This document shows positions 24,901 through 33,872 of a stretch of DNA of 36,270 nucleotides, piece by piece. The position numbers were made by a program, and so were the translations under genes. Position 1 is the first letter of the stretch. Each line of letters begins with the position of its first letter. The DNA lies in the NCBI GenBank assembly GCA_013812655.1, contig JACCTC010000275.1, forward strand, positions 1 through 36,270, read 5' to 3'. Origin of the DNA: Deltaproteobacteria bacterium. GTDB lineage: Bacteria; Myxococcota_A; Polyangia; Haliangiales; Haliangiaceae. The notes beneath the pieces were generated by a model. The model searched no databases. It saw nothing but the letters and a program-made list of their open reading frames with translations, and had not been told where the DNA came from.

Positions 24901-26074
24901 TCGTAGCGTGCAGGCCGCGAAGTGGACCGGCGAGGAAGCGCTCGAGGAGACGACCGCCAGGGGCGCGATCGACTACGCGGACGACAAGCTGGCCAAGAGC
25001 GAGGCCGCTCCGGGGATGGCCGGCGCGGGCCGAGCGGCTCCCTCCCCGAAGATGCCGATGAGCGCGGACGCCGCGATGGACGAGGGCGGCGGTGGCGGCG
25101 GCATGATCATGGAGCCGGCGAGGGACATCCGCTCGCGGCGGCCCGGCATGATCGCGATGCGTCGCGTGTGGTTCCGCGTGCCGTCGGTGACGCCGTACGA
25201 CCGCGTGAGTCCGAGCATTGAGAAGGCGATCGACGCCGCCGACACCGCGCTCGCCGCGAGCCCCGACAGCCGCGAGAAGCATCGCTCGCTCGTCCAGGCC
25301 CTGTCGTATGCCGGCGAGATCGAGCGGGCGCGCGACGTCGCGAACCGCTGGCTCGAGCGCGACAAGCTGGATCCGCAGGCGCTCGGCTACCAGGCCGACC
25401 TGCTCGGCCGCGAGGGTCAGCGTGACCTCGCGCTGCGCACGCTCTCCGGGCTCGTCGATCTCGACGCCGATCGCGTCGTGCTCCACGAGCGCATGGTCCG
25501 CGCCTACGAGAATGCGGGCCGACTCGCGCAGGCATGCAGCCATCGCATCGCGATCGCCTCGATCCAGCTCGCCGATGTGAAGGCGGCGGGCACCGCGGCG
25601 CGCTGTCTCCGTGGCATCGGCCGCGACCGCGACGCCGAGCTCGTGCTGCGCGGTCTGCCGAGCGATGCCGACCGCACGGCTGCCGAGAAGGCCGCGACCG
25701 TGGCAGCGATCCCCGCCCGCACCGGTGGCGACCTCGTCGTCGGCGCACGCTGGGATACCGGCGCAGATCTCGATGTCTCGCTGATCGCACCGGATGGCTC
25801 GCGGGTGTCGTGGATGGGCGGCCGCAAGGACGTCGTCGTCACCGACGCGACGAGCAGCGAGCGCGAGCAGATCGCGGTGCGCTCGCTCAAGCGTGGCAAC
25901 TACCTCCTCGAGGTCACCCGCAACGGTAACGCCACGGGCGCGGTGCGCGGCTCGCTCGACATCAGCGTGCTCGGGACCAAGCGCACGTTGCCGTTCGAGC
26001 TCCTGGACGGACGCGCCATCGTTGGCCGCGTCGCGATCACGATGGACTCGCGGCTCGAGCGCGTCTTCCGGTAG
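21935..26074 (+). CDS. Anti-sigma-like transmembrane protein with FecR, VIT, VWA, TPR and YfaP-like domains
   Basis: The gene encodes 1,379 residues. Order: cytoplasmic zinc-binding anti-sigma motif HLASCDDC (H29, C33, C36); Ala/Pro linker; membrane segment about 154-176; FecR-like domain about 192-370 (LVLVDGTRLVLDHATRV, TPTGKIDVVGTRFAV); VIT domain about 380-543 (ITETFRNDASETLEGVYQFPLP); VWA domain about 680-860 with a MIDAS site D687-T-S689-Q-S691, S757 and D785; Gly/Met linker about 1027-1060; TPR-like helices about 1089-1250; and a C-terminal beta domain from about 1264 (LVVGARWDTGADLDVSLIAPDG) like YfaP/DUF2135. Everything after the membrane segment should be periplasmic. It abuts the ECF sigma gene, so it probably holds that factor inactive and releases it on an envelope signal. 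Confidence 0.88.
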   Translation: MSTACDSTLDELDLLVAGNPDAIARHADHLASCDDCRDARHEATTLAALVREAGADHAPLTDLVDRVLAAADREGAAKAVEVSPPQNAANVVEATPPKAAAPTRVEAAPAPLATADPVAAIAQPIAASPAKTATPRVEADTKVVDIASKRPSRTLVAAAAFAAVAAAGVGIYAFTQRPGATAQTNPTVAADGSIGKLERVERAAKDGADGVTVHVDGAARPLRAGETLPAGAEIQTDDRTRASLVLVDGTRLVLDHATRVAFDAGEARRMRITAGRLVADVAHVEKRPASIATPTGKIDVVGTRFAVTATDTLTTVQVVRGAIVLHATKSGSRQDVRAGEEGLIDDGVLTVSAAPGISREVEWSELNPPAAAHDTTSAGLGQLRAYKPGEKRDRDWNLALANHEVKVRISGPIARTEITETFRNDASETLEGVYQFPLPADAQIDSLSLDVEGGFEDGAFIDKERAAKIWRGVIDKATPKVVKRRPEEDLIWVQGPWRDPALLDWKRGGRFELRIFPIPGKGSRTIKIAYTQVVTPRGPWRQYVYPLAHSKDGSTVADKFSVDIEVRGAAPGRVRAAGYQLSADATQQGVEALTMSQSAFVPRGDLVIDYRAADGDAEVRAWTYAGGAAVAPDEKLAAKKQVGNDPKVIEAQRAVAGDVRPTAVLALRPKLPRWDQAKPRDYLIVVDTSQSMAGERLTRAGELTRELIGEMDRRDQFSVMACDSECRRFDGGMRTPSTIAAAEARTWLGTQTAAGASDVVGAIRAASGDFTKGTDRERWVVYVGDGFATTGFRRIGDVEKAIASTTGSEIRVTTVGIGSDADSSLLSAVARGGGGSYLAWVPGQSVHAAAIAGLESTYGTALRDVKLELPAGLSDVAPSVLPTVRAGEEILVAARVTGDVAGDIVIRGTVAGQPYEQRYPVKLAVSSAAGNGFVPRLWASLAIDQLERGGRGEDRARIVALSQGYGVMSRETSLLVLESAAMFEAFGVDRSVQAAKWTGEEALEETTARGAIDYADDKLAKSEAAPGMAGAGRAAPSPKMPMSADAAMDEGGGGGGMIMEPARDIRSRRPGMIAMRRVWFRVPSVTPYDRVSPSIEKAIDAADTALAASPDSREKHRSLVQALSYAGEIERARDVANRWLERDKLDPQALGYQADLLGREGQRDLALRTLSGLVDLDADRVVLHERMVRAYENAGRLAQACSHRIAIASIQLADVKAAGTAARCLRGIGRDRDAELVLRGLPSDADRTAAEKAATVAAIPARTGGDLVVGARWDTGADLDVSLIAPDGSRVSWMGGRKDVVVTDATSSEREQIAVRSLKRGNYLLEVTRNGNATGAVRGSLDISVLGTKRTLPFELLDGRAIVGRVAITMDSRLERVFR

Positions 26075-26081
26075 GCCGTGA

Positions 26082-27188
26082 TCAGGCGACGGCGACGGCC
26101 GCGGTCGTCGGCAGCTCGAGCACGAAGATGCAGCCCTTGCCGGGCAGGTTCTGAACGCGGATCGTGCCGGCGTGGGCGTCGATCGCCTGCTTTGCGATCG
26201 CGAGCCCGAGCCCGAATCCGGACTCGTCGCCGGTCGTGAGCCGGATGAACGGCGCGAACGCCTCCTCGACCTTCCCGGGCGGCAACCCGCCGCAGGCATC
26301 CTCGATCTCGACGATCGCGCGTCCGCCCCGCACACTGCCGCGGAGCTCGACGTGGCCACCGCGGCACGAGTACTTCACGGCGTTGCGCACGAGGTTGTTC
26401 AGCGCGGACAGCACGAGCCGGCGATCGATGAACAGCTCGGCGTCCTCGTCGATGTGGGTGTGCAGATCGATGTCGCGGTCCTCGGCCTCGCACGCGGCGA
26501 CGAGCTCGGCGTCATCGAGCAGCGAGCTCGTGCGCGTCAGCTCGCGCTTGAGCTCGATGCCCGTCGCGGCACGCGCCATGTGAAGTGCATGCTCGATCAG
26601 CTCGGTCATCTGGCCCAGTGCGCCGGTCAGCGCTTCGCCGGCACGCTGGTCCGTCGGGATGAAGCCCTTGGTCTTCAGCAGCTCGGTCGCGTAGGTCGCC
26701 GACGCGAGCGGATTGCGAAGCTCGTGGGCGAGGAACGCGACGTGCTCGTTGTGCTGTCGCTGGAGCTCGGCATCTCGCTGACGCGCGTACTCGGACACCG
26801 CCTTCGAGATGCCCACGATCGACGAGCTGAAGACGCTCTGGCGCTCGGACGCCGTCGGCTCGCAGCCTGCGTTCCGCGCCGTCTCGATGATCGCGTCGTG
26901 GAGCGCTCCGTACTCGCGGACCACCGCGTCGAGGCTGAACCCGAGCCGCAGGCGCTGCTCGCCGTGGTCCCTCGCGGTCTCGCTGGTTTCGGGCTCCTCG
27001 ACGACGCTCGGCAGCCCCGCCGCGATCCGCAGGGCGGCGATGACCTCGTCGACGAAGCTCGGCAGGTGATCGATGAGCTCGGTCGGCGCCATCGCCTCCG
27101 GGGCGATCGTGCCGTGCACGAGGGCGCACCAGTTCGCCATGATGTCCTTACGCCGCGTCGCGAGCACGTCGTGCAGCGAGTTCCCCAT
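26082..27188 (-). CDS. Soluble sensor histidine kinase with RsbRD-like N-terminal domain
   Basis: The gene encodes 368 residues from the ATG at 27188; an ATG at 27143 with AAGGA upstream would shorten it by 15 residues and clip the N-terminal domain. Residues 1-140 (IMANWCALVHG, HLPSFVDEVIAAL, GFSLDAVVREYGALHDAI) resemble the RsbRD N-terminal sensor fold. HisKA has FLAHELRNPLA with phospho-accepting H155. The ATPase domain has NNLVRNAVKYS (N box), IEDACGGLPP (G1 box in the form DxCGG) and GFGLGLAIAKQ (G2). There is no membrane segment, so it senses something cytoplasmic or works through partners. No response regulator is adjacent: an orphan kinase. It converges on the anti-sigma gene with 7 bp between stops. 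Confidence 0.9.
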   Translation of the reverse strand: MGNSLHDVLATRRKDIMANWCALVHGTIAPEAMAPTELIDHLPSFVDEVIAALRIAAGLPSVVEEPETSETARDHGEQRLRLGFSLDAVVREYGALHDAIIETARNAGCEPTASERQSVFSSSIVGISKAVSEYARQRDAELQRQHNEHVAFLAHELRNPLASATYATELLKTKGFIPTDQRAGEALTGALGQMTELIEHALHMARAATGIELKRELTRTSSLLDDAELVAACEAEDRDIDLHTHIDEDAELFIDRRLVLSALNNLVRNAVKYSCRGGHVELRGSVRGGRAIVEIEDACGGLPPGKVEEAFAPFIRLTTGDESGFGLGLAIAKQAIDAHAGTIRVQNLPGKGCIFVLELPTTAAVAVA

Positions 27189-27356
27189 GCGGAGGTTTTC
27201 CACGCTCCGGGCGCACAGGCGAGGAGGATTCGTCCCGCACCGCCTCGGACTTTCTCGCATCTGCGACGCGTGCGCACTCACTTCAGGTGCCTTCGAGCCG
27301 GTTGCAACTGACGGACATTGCCACGCGGTTCCGGAGCGTCACGTCGCGGCGAGGTG

Positions 27357-27362
27357 TATGGA
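27357..27362 (+). promoter_or_regulatory. Weak -10-like TATGGA before the envelope lipoprotein gene
   Basis: TATGGA ends 6 nt before the ATG at 27369, but its last base is A, and GGAG at 27360-27363 could act as an SD with 5-nt spacing. The start could be of either class. Confidence 0.3.
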
Positions 27363-27368
27363 GTGGCC

Positions 27369-28730
27369 ATGATGGCGGGACGCATGTTGCTGTCGACCGC
27401 TGTCGCGACCGCCCTCGTCGTGTCTACCGGCTGTCGCCTCAGCCTCCCGACCGTGTCGAAGGTCGAGGTCTGGACGCCAGGTCAAAGAGTGATCGTCATG
27501 CCGCTGCGCGGCACGGTCACCGATGCGCAGGTAGCAGCCGTCGTGAATGACCAGCTGCGCCGGCTCGGTGACGTCGATGTCCTCGCGCCCGCACCGTCGA
27601 ACGTGCCGGTCCCGAGTGGAGATCCCCACGAGGCGTGTATGCAGGCGCGCAACCTCGGCGCCGACTACGTCGTGGTGACGAGTGCGGACATCTCGGTGCT
27701 CGACAATCGCGTCTGCCTCGTCGGGACAAATCTGCTCTCGAAGATCGTGCTCCCGTTGCCAATTCCCATCCCATGGCTGAACAAGATCGCGGTCGTCGAT
27801 GTTCCACTGGCGTCGCCGGACAAGTGCCTCGCCTCCGTCGAGATCGGTGACGGCTGGTCGGTCACCGTCAACGCGCAGGTGTTCACGACGGAGCTATGTC
27901 TCGCGACTGGCGGACAGTTCACGATCGAGCGAGGAACCGACAGGACGGTTCCCGACGGCGTGGCGCTGCAAGCGAAGATCGAGAACAAGACCGCGGACCT
28001 GTTTCCCGCCCGCGCCACGATCACACGCCTCGACGGTCAGCGCGGGCTCGTCGATGCCCCGAGGAACATGCAGGTCGGTGATCTCTACGAGGTTCGCAAC
28101 GTTCCGAGCGCGCAGGGCAGCCTGGCGTACGTACACCGCGTCGATGCCAGGCAAGCCGTCGTCGAGCCGTACGCACCCACCGACGAGCTTCGCACCGGCG
28201 ACCTGTTACTTCGTCGCGGCAAACCGCAATGGATGGAGCTTCTGGTCTACGGCGCCTCGGGCCAGATCCTCGTCGGTGGCGATCGTCATCTGGCATCCGG
28301 GGCCGGAGCGCTGTTTCGCGGGCAGCTCGGCGCGCTGTCGATCGGGCTCACGGCCGAATATTTGCGGATCCTCGATGGCGATACCCGCCGCGACACCGAC
28401 ACGACGAGCACGTTCAAGAGTGGCCTGCAGGGCGGCGTTCATCGTCACGTGAGCACGCACCTGGACCTCTACGGTACCCTCGAGCTTGGCTACAGCGCTG
28501 CGCTCGGCATCCCACTCGACGGCGACGATCGTGTTCCGTACGGCGGTATGTTTGCCGGCGCGCGCTTCGCGCTTGGCAAGTGGTTCGCCGGTCTCGAGCT
28601 CGGTGGCATGTACTCGGGGATGCAGCACTGGGACGGTCGCGCGTCGGTCGGTCAGCGCGGCGCGGCCGCCCGCTTCACCCTCGGCCGCAACTTCCGCCCG
28701 AACCTCGGCATGGGACGCGCCGCGAACTGA
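27369..28730 (+). CDS. Predicted lipoprotein with C-terminal beta-barrel-like region
   Basis: The gene encodes 453 residues from the first of two ATGs. A signal peptide (RMLLSTAVATALVVSTGC) ends at a lipobox-like STGC (C22). The N-terminal part has VIVMPLRGTVTDAQVAAVVNDQLRRLGDVDVLAP and LGADYVVVTSADISV, a layout like bacterial lipoproteins that collect a nucleotide- or ligand-binding alpha/beta domain, though no family was identified. Four further Cys occur before residue 200. The C-terminal third has alternating hydrophobic strands with Gly/aromatic residues (SIGLTAEYLRIL, HLDLYGTLELGYSA, FAGLELGGMYSG) and ends in RFTLGRNFRPNLGMG, as in outer-membrane barrels. The open frame reaches back to 27318, but the start at the signal peptide is preferred. 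Confidence 0.65.
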   Translation: MMAGRMLLSTAVATALVVSTGCRLSLPTVSKVEVWTPGQRVIVMPLRGTVTDAQVAAVVNDQLRRLGDVDVLAPAPSNVPVPSGDPHEACMQARNLGADYVVVTSADISVLDNRVCLVGTNLLSKIVLPLPIPIPWLNKIAVVDVPLASPDKCLASVEIGDGWSVTVNAQVFTTELCLATGGQFTIERGTDRTVPDGVALQAKIENKTADLFPARATITRLDGQRGLVDAPRNMQVGDLYEVRNVPSAQGSLAYVHRVDARQAVVEPYAPTDELRTGDLLLRRGKPQWMELLVYGASGQILVGGDRHLASGAGALFRGQLGALSIGLTAEYLRILDGDTRRDTDTTSTFKSGLQGGVHRHVSTHLDLYGTLELGYSAALGIPLDGDDRVPYGGMFAGARFALGKWFAGLELGGMYSGMQHWDGRASVGQRGAAARFTLGRNFRPNLGMGRAAN

Positions 28731-28754
28731 CCCGACGTGATCGCGCTCGCTCCT

Positions 28755-29654
28755 TCACCGCGTGTACGTGATCCAGACGTTGGCGGTGCGGCGCTCGGTG
28801 CCGGTGTCGCTGACCGCGTCACCTCCGGCGAGTTGCGGCAAGAACATCGAGGCCGCGACCGTCGTCGACCGCGCGACGCGGTATCGGGCGATCAGCCCGA
28901 GCCGCGCGGTCCAGCGCTCGCTCGCACCGTCGAGCGGGGCTGCGACGCCACCACCGATCGCGAGGAACAGCGGCGTCGCGACCTGCGCGCCGATCGACAC
29001 CGGCAGAAATCCACCACCCTTGTTGCCGGCCTCGCGCTCGGTGACGCCGACCAGGACGCTTGGAGAGACCGTGGCGGTCACGTTACCGTCGCGGTAGCTG
29101 GCCTGCGCGCCGAGCTTGACTGCGAAGAAGCTCGTGTCGAACGCGAGCGCGTGAACACCACCGACGACGGCGACGGCCAGCTTGCCACGGACGACGTCGA
29201 CGAGCGCCTCGCCACCCGCGTTGTTGTAGATCTTCGCGCAACCGCGGTCCGCGCCGGTGACGCAGAACCCACCGCCGGCGCTACCTCGAAAGCCGGTGGT
29301 CGCAAAACCGGAATGAACGATCGATAGCGTGAGCCGATCGGTGGCGCCGTACGAGACGTCGGGCGCGATCGAGGTCGGCTCGAACGCCGCGCCGCTCGAC
29401 AACGCCGCCTCGACCGTGAGCGTCATGGTGACGCGACCTCGCGGCAGTGCAATTCCGGGGGCGCGTGGCGCGAGCACCGGAGGTGCGCTCTCGGTTCGCG
29501 TGTCGGTTCGCGCTGGTTCTTGTTCGGTCACCGGGTCCGGCGGGTCGAGCGCGCGCAGCGCCGCTTCGGTTTCCGGATCGTCGTATGGCTGTGCGCGTGC
29601 GACCGTCGTCGCGAACGCCACGATCGCAAGTGCCAGGCCGGCCCGCTCCCTCAC
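28755..29654 (-). CDS. Outer-membrane beta-barrel-like protein
   Basis: The gene encodes 299 residues from a GTG at 29654. A longer reading from a TTG at 29678 would add 8 residues before the signal peptide. The signal peptide (RERAGLALAIVAFATTVARA) is followed by an acidic, Pro-rich spacer (EPARTDTRTESAPP) and a beta domain with alternating strands, for example RLTLSIVHSGFATTGF, KLAVAVVGGVHALAF and ARLGLIARYRV, ending NVWITYTR with an aromatic near the C-terminus. Two Cys (FCVTGADRGC) may form a loop disulfide. TATGAT lies 6 nt upstream of the GTG, although the V4R-like gene is only 36 bp upstream on the same strand, so it may have its own promoter. Confidence 0.68.
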   Translation of the reverse strand: MRERAGLALAIVAFATTVARAQPYDDPETEAALRALDPPDPVTEQEPARTDTRTESAPPVLAPRAPGIALPRGRVTMTLTVEAALSSGAAFEPTSIAPDVSYGATDRLTLSIVHSGFATTGFRGSAGGGFCVTGADRGCAKIYNNAGGEALVDVVRGKLAVAVVGGVHALAFDTSFFAVKLGAQASYRDGNVTATVSPSVLVGVTEREAGNKGGGFLPVSIGAQVATPLFLAIGGGVAAPLDGASERWTARLGLIARYRVARSTTVAASMFLPQLAGGDAVSDTGTERRTANVWITYTR

Positions 29655-29660
29655 TCCACG

Positions 29661-29666
29661 ATCATA
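29661..29666 (-). promoter_or_regulatory. -10-like TATGAT of the barrel gene
   Basis: On the minus strand TATGAT is 6 nt before the GTG at 29654. It is a near-consensus -10 inside a 36-bp gap between co-directional genes. Confidence 0.5.
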
Positions 29667-29690
29667 TGTCAGCACCAAGGCAAATGAGAG

Positions 29691-30248
29691 CTACTCCCAG
29701 GTGGCTTCGAGCTGACACAGCTCGTCGCCGCGGGTCCGACACAGCGGCTCGGTCAGCACGACGGCCTTGCCGCCGGACAGCTCGATCGAGCGTTCGCACC
29801 AGCCCATCACCGAGAGGCAGTGCGTGCGATCGGGCGTGTCGAAGCCACGGATCCGGAGCACGGTCGTCTTCGGGCCCCGCGTCATCACCTCGAGGAACCC
29901 GCTGTCGTAGTGCGCGCTCCACAGCCGCACCGCGCGGCCGAGGATCCAGTGCACGGTGCCGACCTTGAAGAACAGCCGGTAGATCGTCGTGAGGTTGGCG
30001 TCGGCGCCGTACCGCCCGAGCGCCTTGATCAGGCCGAGGTCACCCTTGCCAAACAGCCGGTCGAGCACGGTGTTGAGCTCGACGAACTGCTCGAACGGAT
30101 ACCACTTGGCCTTCTCGATGCCGCGCTCGATCGAGAAGCGCAGCTCCGGGGTGACCTCCCCGAGCAACCTCTCCATTCCCGCAGCCCCGTGCCCCAGCTG
30201 GACCCAGAGGATGCGCGACGCCAGCGCGCTTCCCTTGACGTTCGCCAC
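29691..30248 (-). CDS. V4R-like sensory protein (resembles myxobacterial TIGR02265/DUF2378)
   Basis: The gene encodes 185 residues from a GTG at 30248. A longer frame upstream overlaps the carboxyltransferase gene antisense and is not coding-like. Features: [25 protein letters not shown], then [24 protein letters not shown], then the C-terminal signature [15 protein letters not shown]. The C-x4-GD-x2-C ending followed by an aromatic strand is shared by V4R and heme-NO-binding-associated small-molecule domains and by a large paralogous family in Myxococcus. Ligand and partner are unknown. There is no signal peptide, so it should be cytoplasmic. It is divergent from the carboxyltransferase gene across only 22 bp. 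Confidence 0.65.
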   Translation of the reverse strand: MANVKGSALASRILWVQLGHGAAGMERLLGEVTPELRFSIERGIEKAKWYPFEQFVELNTVLDRLFGKGDLGLIKALGRYGADANLTTIYRLFFKVGTVHWILGRAVRLWSAHYDSGFLEVMTRGPKTTVLRIRGFDTPDRTHCLSVMGWCERSIELSGGKAVVLTEPLCRTRGDELCQLEATWE

Positions 30249-30253
30249 GCCAC

Positions 30254-30262
30254 TACTATACG
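30254..30262. promoter_or_regulatory. Overlapping divergent -10 elements
   Basis: Minus strand: TATAGT (30255-30260), 6 nt before the GTG at 30248. Plus strand: TATACG (30257-30262), 8 nt before the GTG at 30271, or TACTAT (30254-30259), 11 nt before it. The two elements share the same TATA bases, so polymerase binding must be mutually exclusive. Confidence 0.45.
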
Positions 30263-30270
30263 TCGCCAAC

Positions 30271-31859
<1,589 letters not shown>

Positions 31860-31860
<1 letters not shown>

Positions 31861-33551
31861 TGTTCCGGATCGCGCTCCTGGTCGCGGTGTTCGGGTGCGG
31901 CTCGCCGCGGCGACCGGCACCGCTGCCGCCGTTGCCTCACGCCGCGTACGCGCATTACCTCGACGGCAAGCTCGCCGCGTATCGCGATGACTGGGCCGCG
32001 GCGGCCGATGCGCTCGCGGATGCGGCCGCAGCCGCGCCTGACCAGCCGATGGTCGCGGTCGAGCTCGCGCGTGCCCAGCACAAGGCGAAGCGCGGTGGTG
32101 CAGCCCGGGCGACGCTCGCCGCGGCGCGCACGCGGTGGCCGAAGCACGCGCAGGTGTGGCTCGCGTCGGGCGATGCGATGGCGAGCGTCACGCCGGTAGA
32201 TGCGATCCGCGCGTATCGCCGGGCGATCGAGCTCGAGCCGTCCGACGAGCGCGGCTACCTCGGGCTTGCAAAGCTCGAGCAGCCAAAGGCCGCGCTCGGC
32301 ACGCTGCGCCGGCTGGTCGCGCGAATTCCCGAGTCAGTCGACGGCCGCTACCGACTCGCCCAGCAGCTCACCGCGATCGACGATCTCGCGGGCGCGATCG
32401 CGCAGCTCAAGGTCGTGCTCGAGCGCGATCCGGACCACATCGATGCGCGGCTCGATCTCGCGCGTGCGTTGCGGCTCTCGGTCGGGCTCTCGGTCGGGCT
32501 CTCGGTCGGAAATGACCGCCGGCTCGACGAGGCGATCGCGCAGACCCGGAGCGCGTTCGATCGCAGTGGCCAGGCGCTCGACGTCGCCGAGGAGCTGTTC
32601 TGGTTGCTCTGCGAGGCCGACGATCGCACCGCCGCGGTCGACCTGCTGACGCTGCTCGACGACGATCGCAGCGATACCGACGCGCTCGCCACGGTGGCCC
32701 GCTTCGACCGCGGCCTCGGCCGGCTCGAGGAGGCACGCGTGATCGCCGCGCGCATCGCGAAGGTCGATGCCGAGCTCGGATCGCTGTCGCTCGCGGAGAC
32801 CGACCTCGCCGCTGGCGATCACGTAGCCGCGGTCCGGCGTGCGCTCGCGGTTCCGGGCTCGTCGGAGCGGTTCGTCGACGCCCGGCGGATCGCCGCCGCC
32901 GCGCACCTCGCCGCGAACCAGCCGCAGGCCGCGCTCGACGTCCTCGTGCAGGTGCGAATCGGCAAGCCCACCGACGTCGACCTCGCGACGCTCGCGGCCT
33001 TCGCGCTCGTCGATCTCGGCAAGCCGGCCGACGCACACGTGGTGCTGAGCAAGCTGCCCGAGGGACCGTCCGCGCGGTTCGCCCGGGCGCGGGTCGCCGA
33101 TCGCGCCGGCGATACCGCCGCGGCGCTCGCGATCGTCGAGGGGATCCTGCGCGAGAAGCCGGACTCGACCGCCGCGCTCAACCTCGCGGGATACCTGCTC
33201 GCCGACCGCAACGAGCGGCTCGCCGATGCCGAGCGTTACCTGCGTCGCGCCCGCGACCTCGCGCCCGGTGATCCGGCGATCCTCGACAGCTGGGGCTGGC
33301 TGCTATTCCGCCAGGGTCGAACGCGGGACGCGGTGCGCGTGCTCGACCGTGCGGCCCGGTTTGCGCCGCGCGAGCCCGAGATTCTCCTGCACCTCGCAGC
33401 GGCATGGGCGGCCGACGGCGCCCCGCGAACCGCCGTCGGCGTGCTCGCCCAGGCGGCCACGCTGCACCCGACCACCACGGTCCGGCGCCGGATCGACGCG
33501 CTGCGTTCCGCGCTCACCACCTCCCCGGTCAAACCCGCCCCGGTGATATGA
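31860..33551 (+). CDS. TPR-repeat lipoprotein
   Basis: The gene encodes 563 residues. The GTG at 31860 shares its first base with the last base of the carboxyltransferase stop (TAGTG), so translation is probably by reinitiation. The N-terminus (FRIALLVAVFGC) has a lipobox at C13. The rest is a superhelix of degenerate tetratricopeptide repeats, with typical units such as DAIRAYRRAIELEPSDERGY, GAIAQLKVVLERDPDHIDA and DAERYLRRARDLAPGDPAIL. A LSVG triplicate at about residues 206-217 interrupts one helix. Such proteins scaffold envelope complexes; no partner can be named. The frame continues upstream across the carboxyltransferase gene without coding character there. Confidence 0.85.
32475..32510 (+). 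repeat. 12-bp tandem repeat, three copies
   Basis: CTCTCGGTCGGG is repeated at 32475-32486, 32487-32498 and (with the last base changed) 32499-32510, encoding LSVG three times inside the TPR lipoprotein. The unit is in frame, so copy-number change would keep the reading frame. Confidence 0.85.
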
Positions 33552-33552
33552 T
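33544..33552 (+). promoter_or_regulatory. Extended -10 (TGATATGAT) of the small lipoprotein gene
   Basis: TGA (33544-33546) plus TATGAT (33547-33552) ends 7 nt before the ATG at 33560 and overlaps the TGA stop of the TPR gene. It is the best consensus match in the set. Confidence 0.55.
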
Positions 33553-33559
33553 GGTCGCC

Positions 33560-33859
33560 ATGAAGCGCGTGATGCTGATCGCGGTGCTGGTCGCCTGGGC
33601 TGGCTGCAGCAAGGGCCCGTCCGAGGATCAGTGCAAGCAGCTCCTCGAGCACCTCGTCGACCTCGAGTTCAAGAAGGCAGGTGCCGCGGCCTCGGGAGAT
33701 GCCCTCAAGGCGGATCTCGCGAAGCAGAAGGCCGCGGTCATCGAGACCAAGTCCGGCGACTTCATCGCGGCGTGCAAGGACAAGACGGCGAAGTCGCGCG
33801 TCGAGTGCGCGCTCGCGGCGACCGATCTCGAAGCCGTCGGCAAGTGCGACGAGCAGTAG
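33560..33859 (+). CDS. Small Cys-rich lipoprotein of unknown function
   Basis: The gene encodes 99 residues. The signal peptide (KRVMLIAVLVAWAGC) has lipobox WAGC (C16). The mature part is a charged, helical domain with four further Cys (DQC, AAC, VEC and GKC contexts), enough for two disulfides in the periplasm. It resembles small lipoproteins with paired Cys annotated in other bacteria, but no family can be assigned with confidence. An ATG at 33551 would add three residues; the ATG at 33560 is preferred because the extended -10 sits 7 nt before it. It ends 13 bp from the converging Gly-rich lipoprotein gene. Confidence 0.75.
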   Translation: MKRVMLIAVLVAWAGCSKGPSEDQCKQLLEHLVDLEFKKAGAAASGDALKADLAKQKAAVIETKSGDFIAACKDKTAKSRVECALAATDLEAVGKCDEQ

Positions 33860-33872
33860 CTCGGCTCGGCTC

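Noticed and set aside
24041..26359. Long minus-strand frame (772 codons) opposite the anti-sigma gene
   Set aside because: It has the same composition bias and lies opposite clear VWA/TPR coding sequence, so it is a shadow frame.
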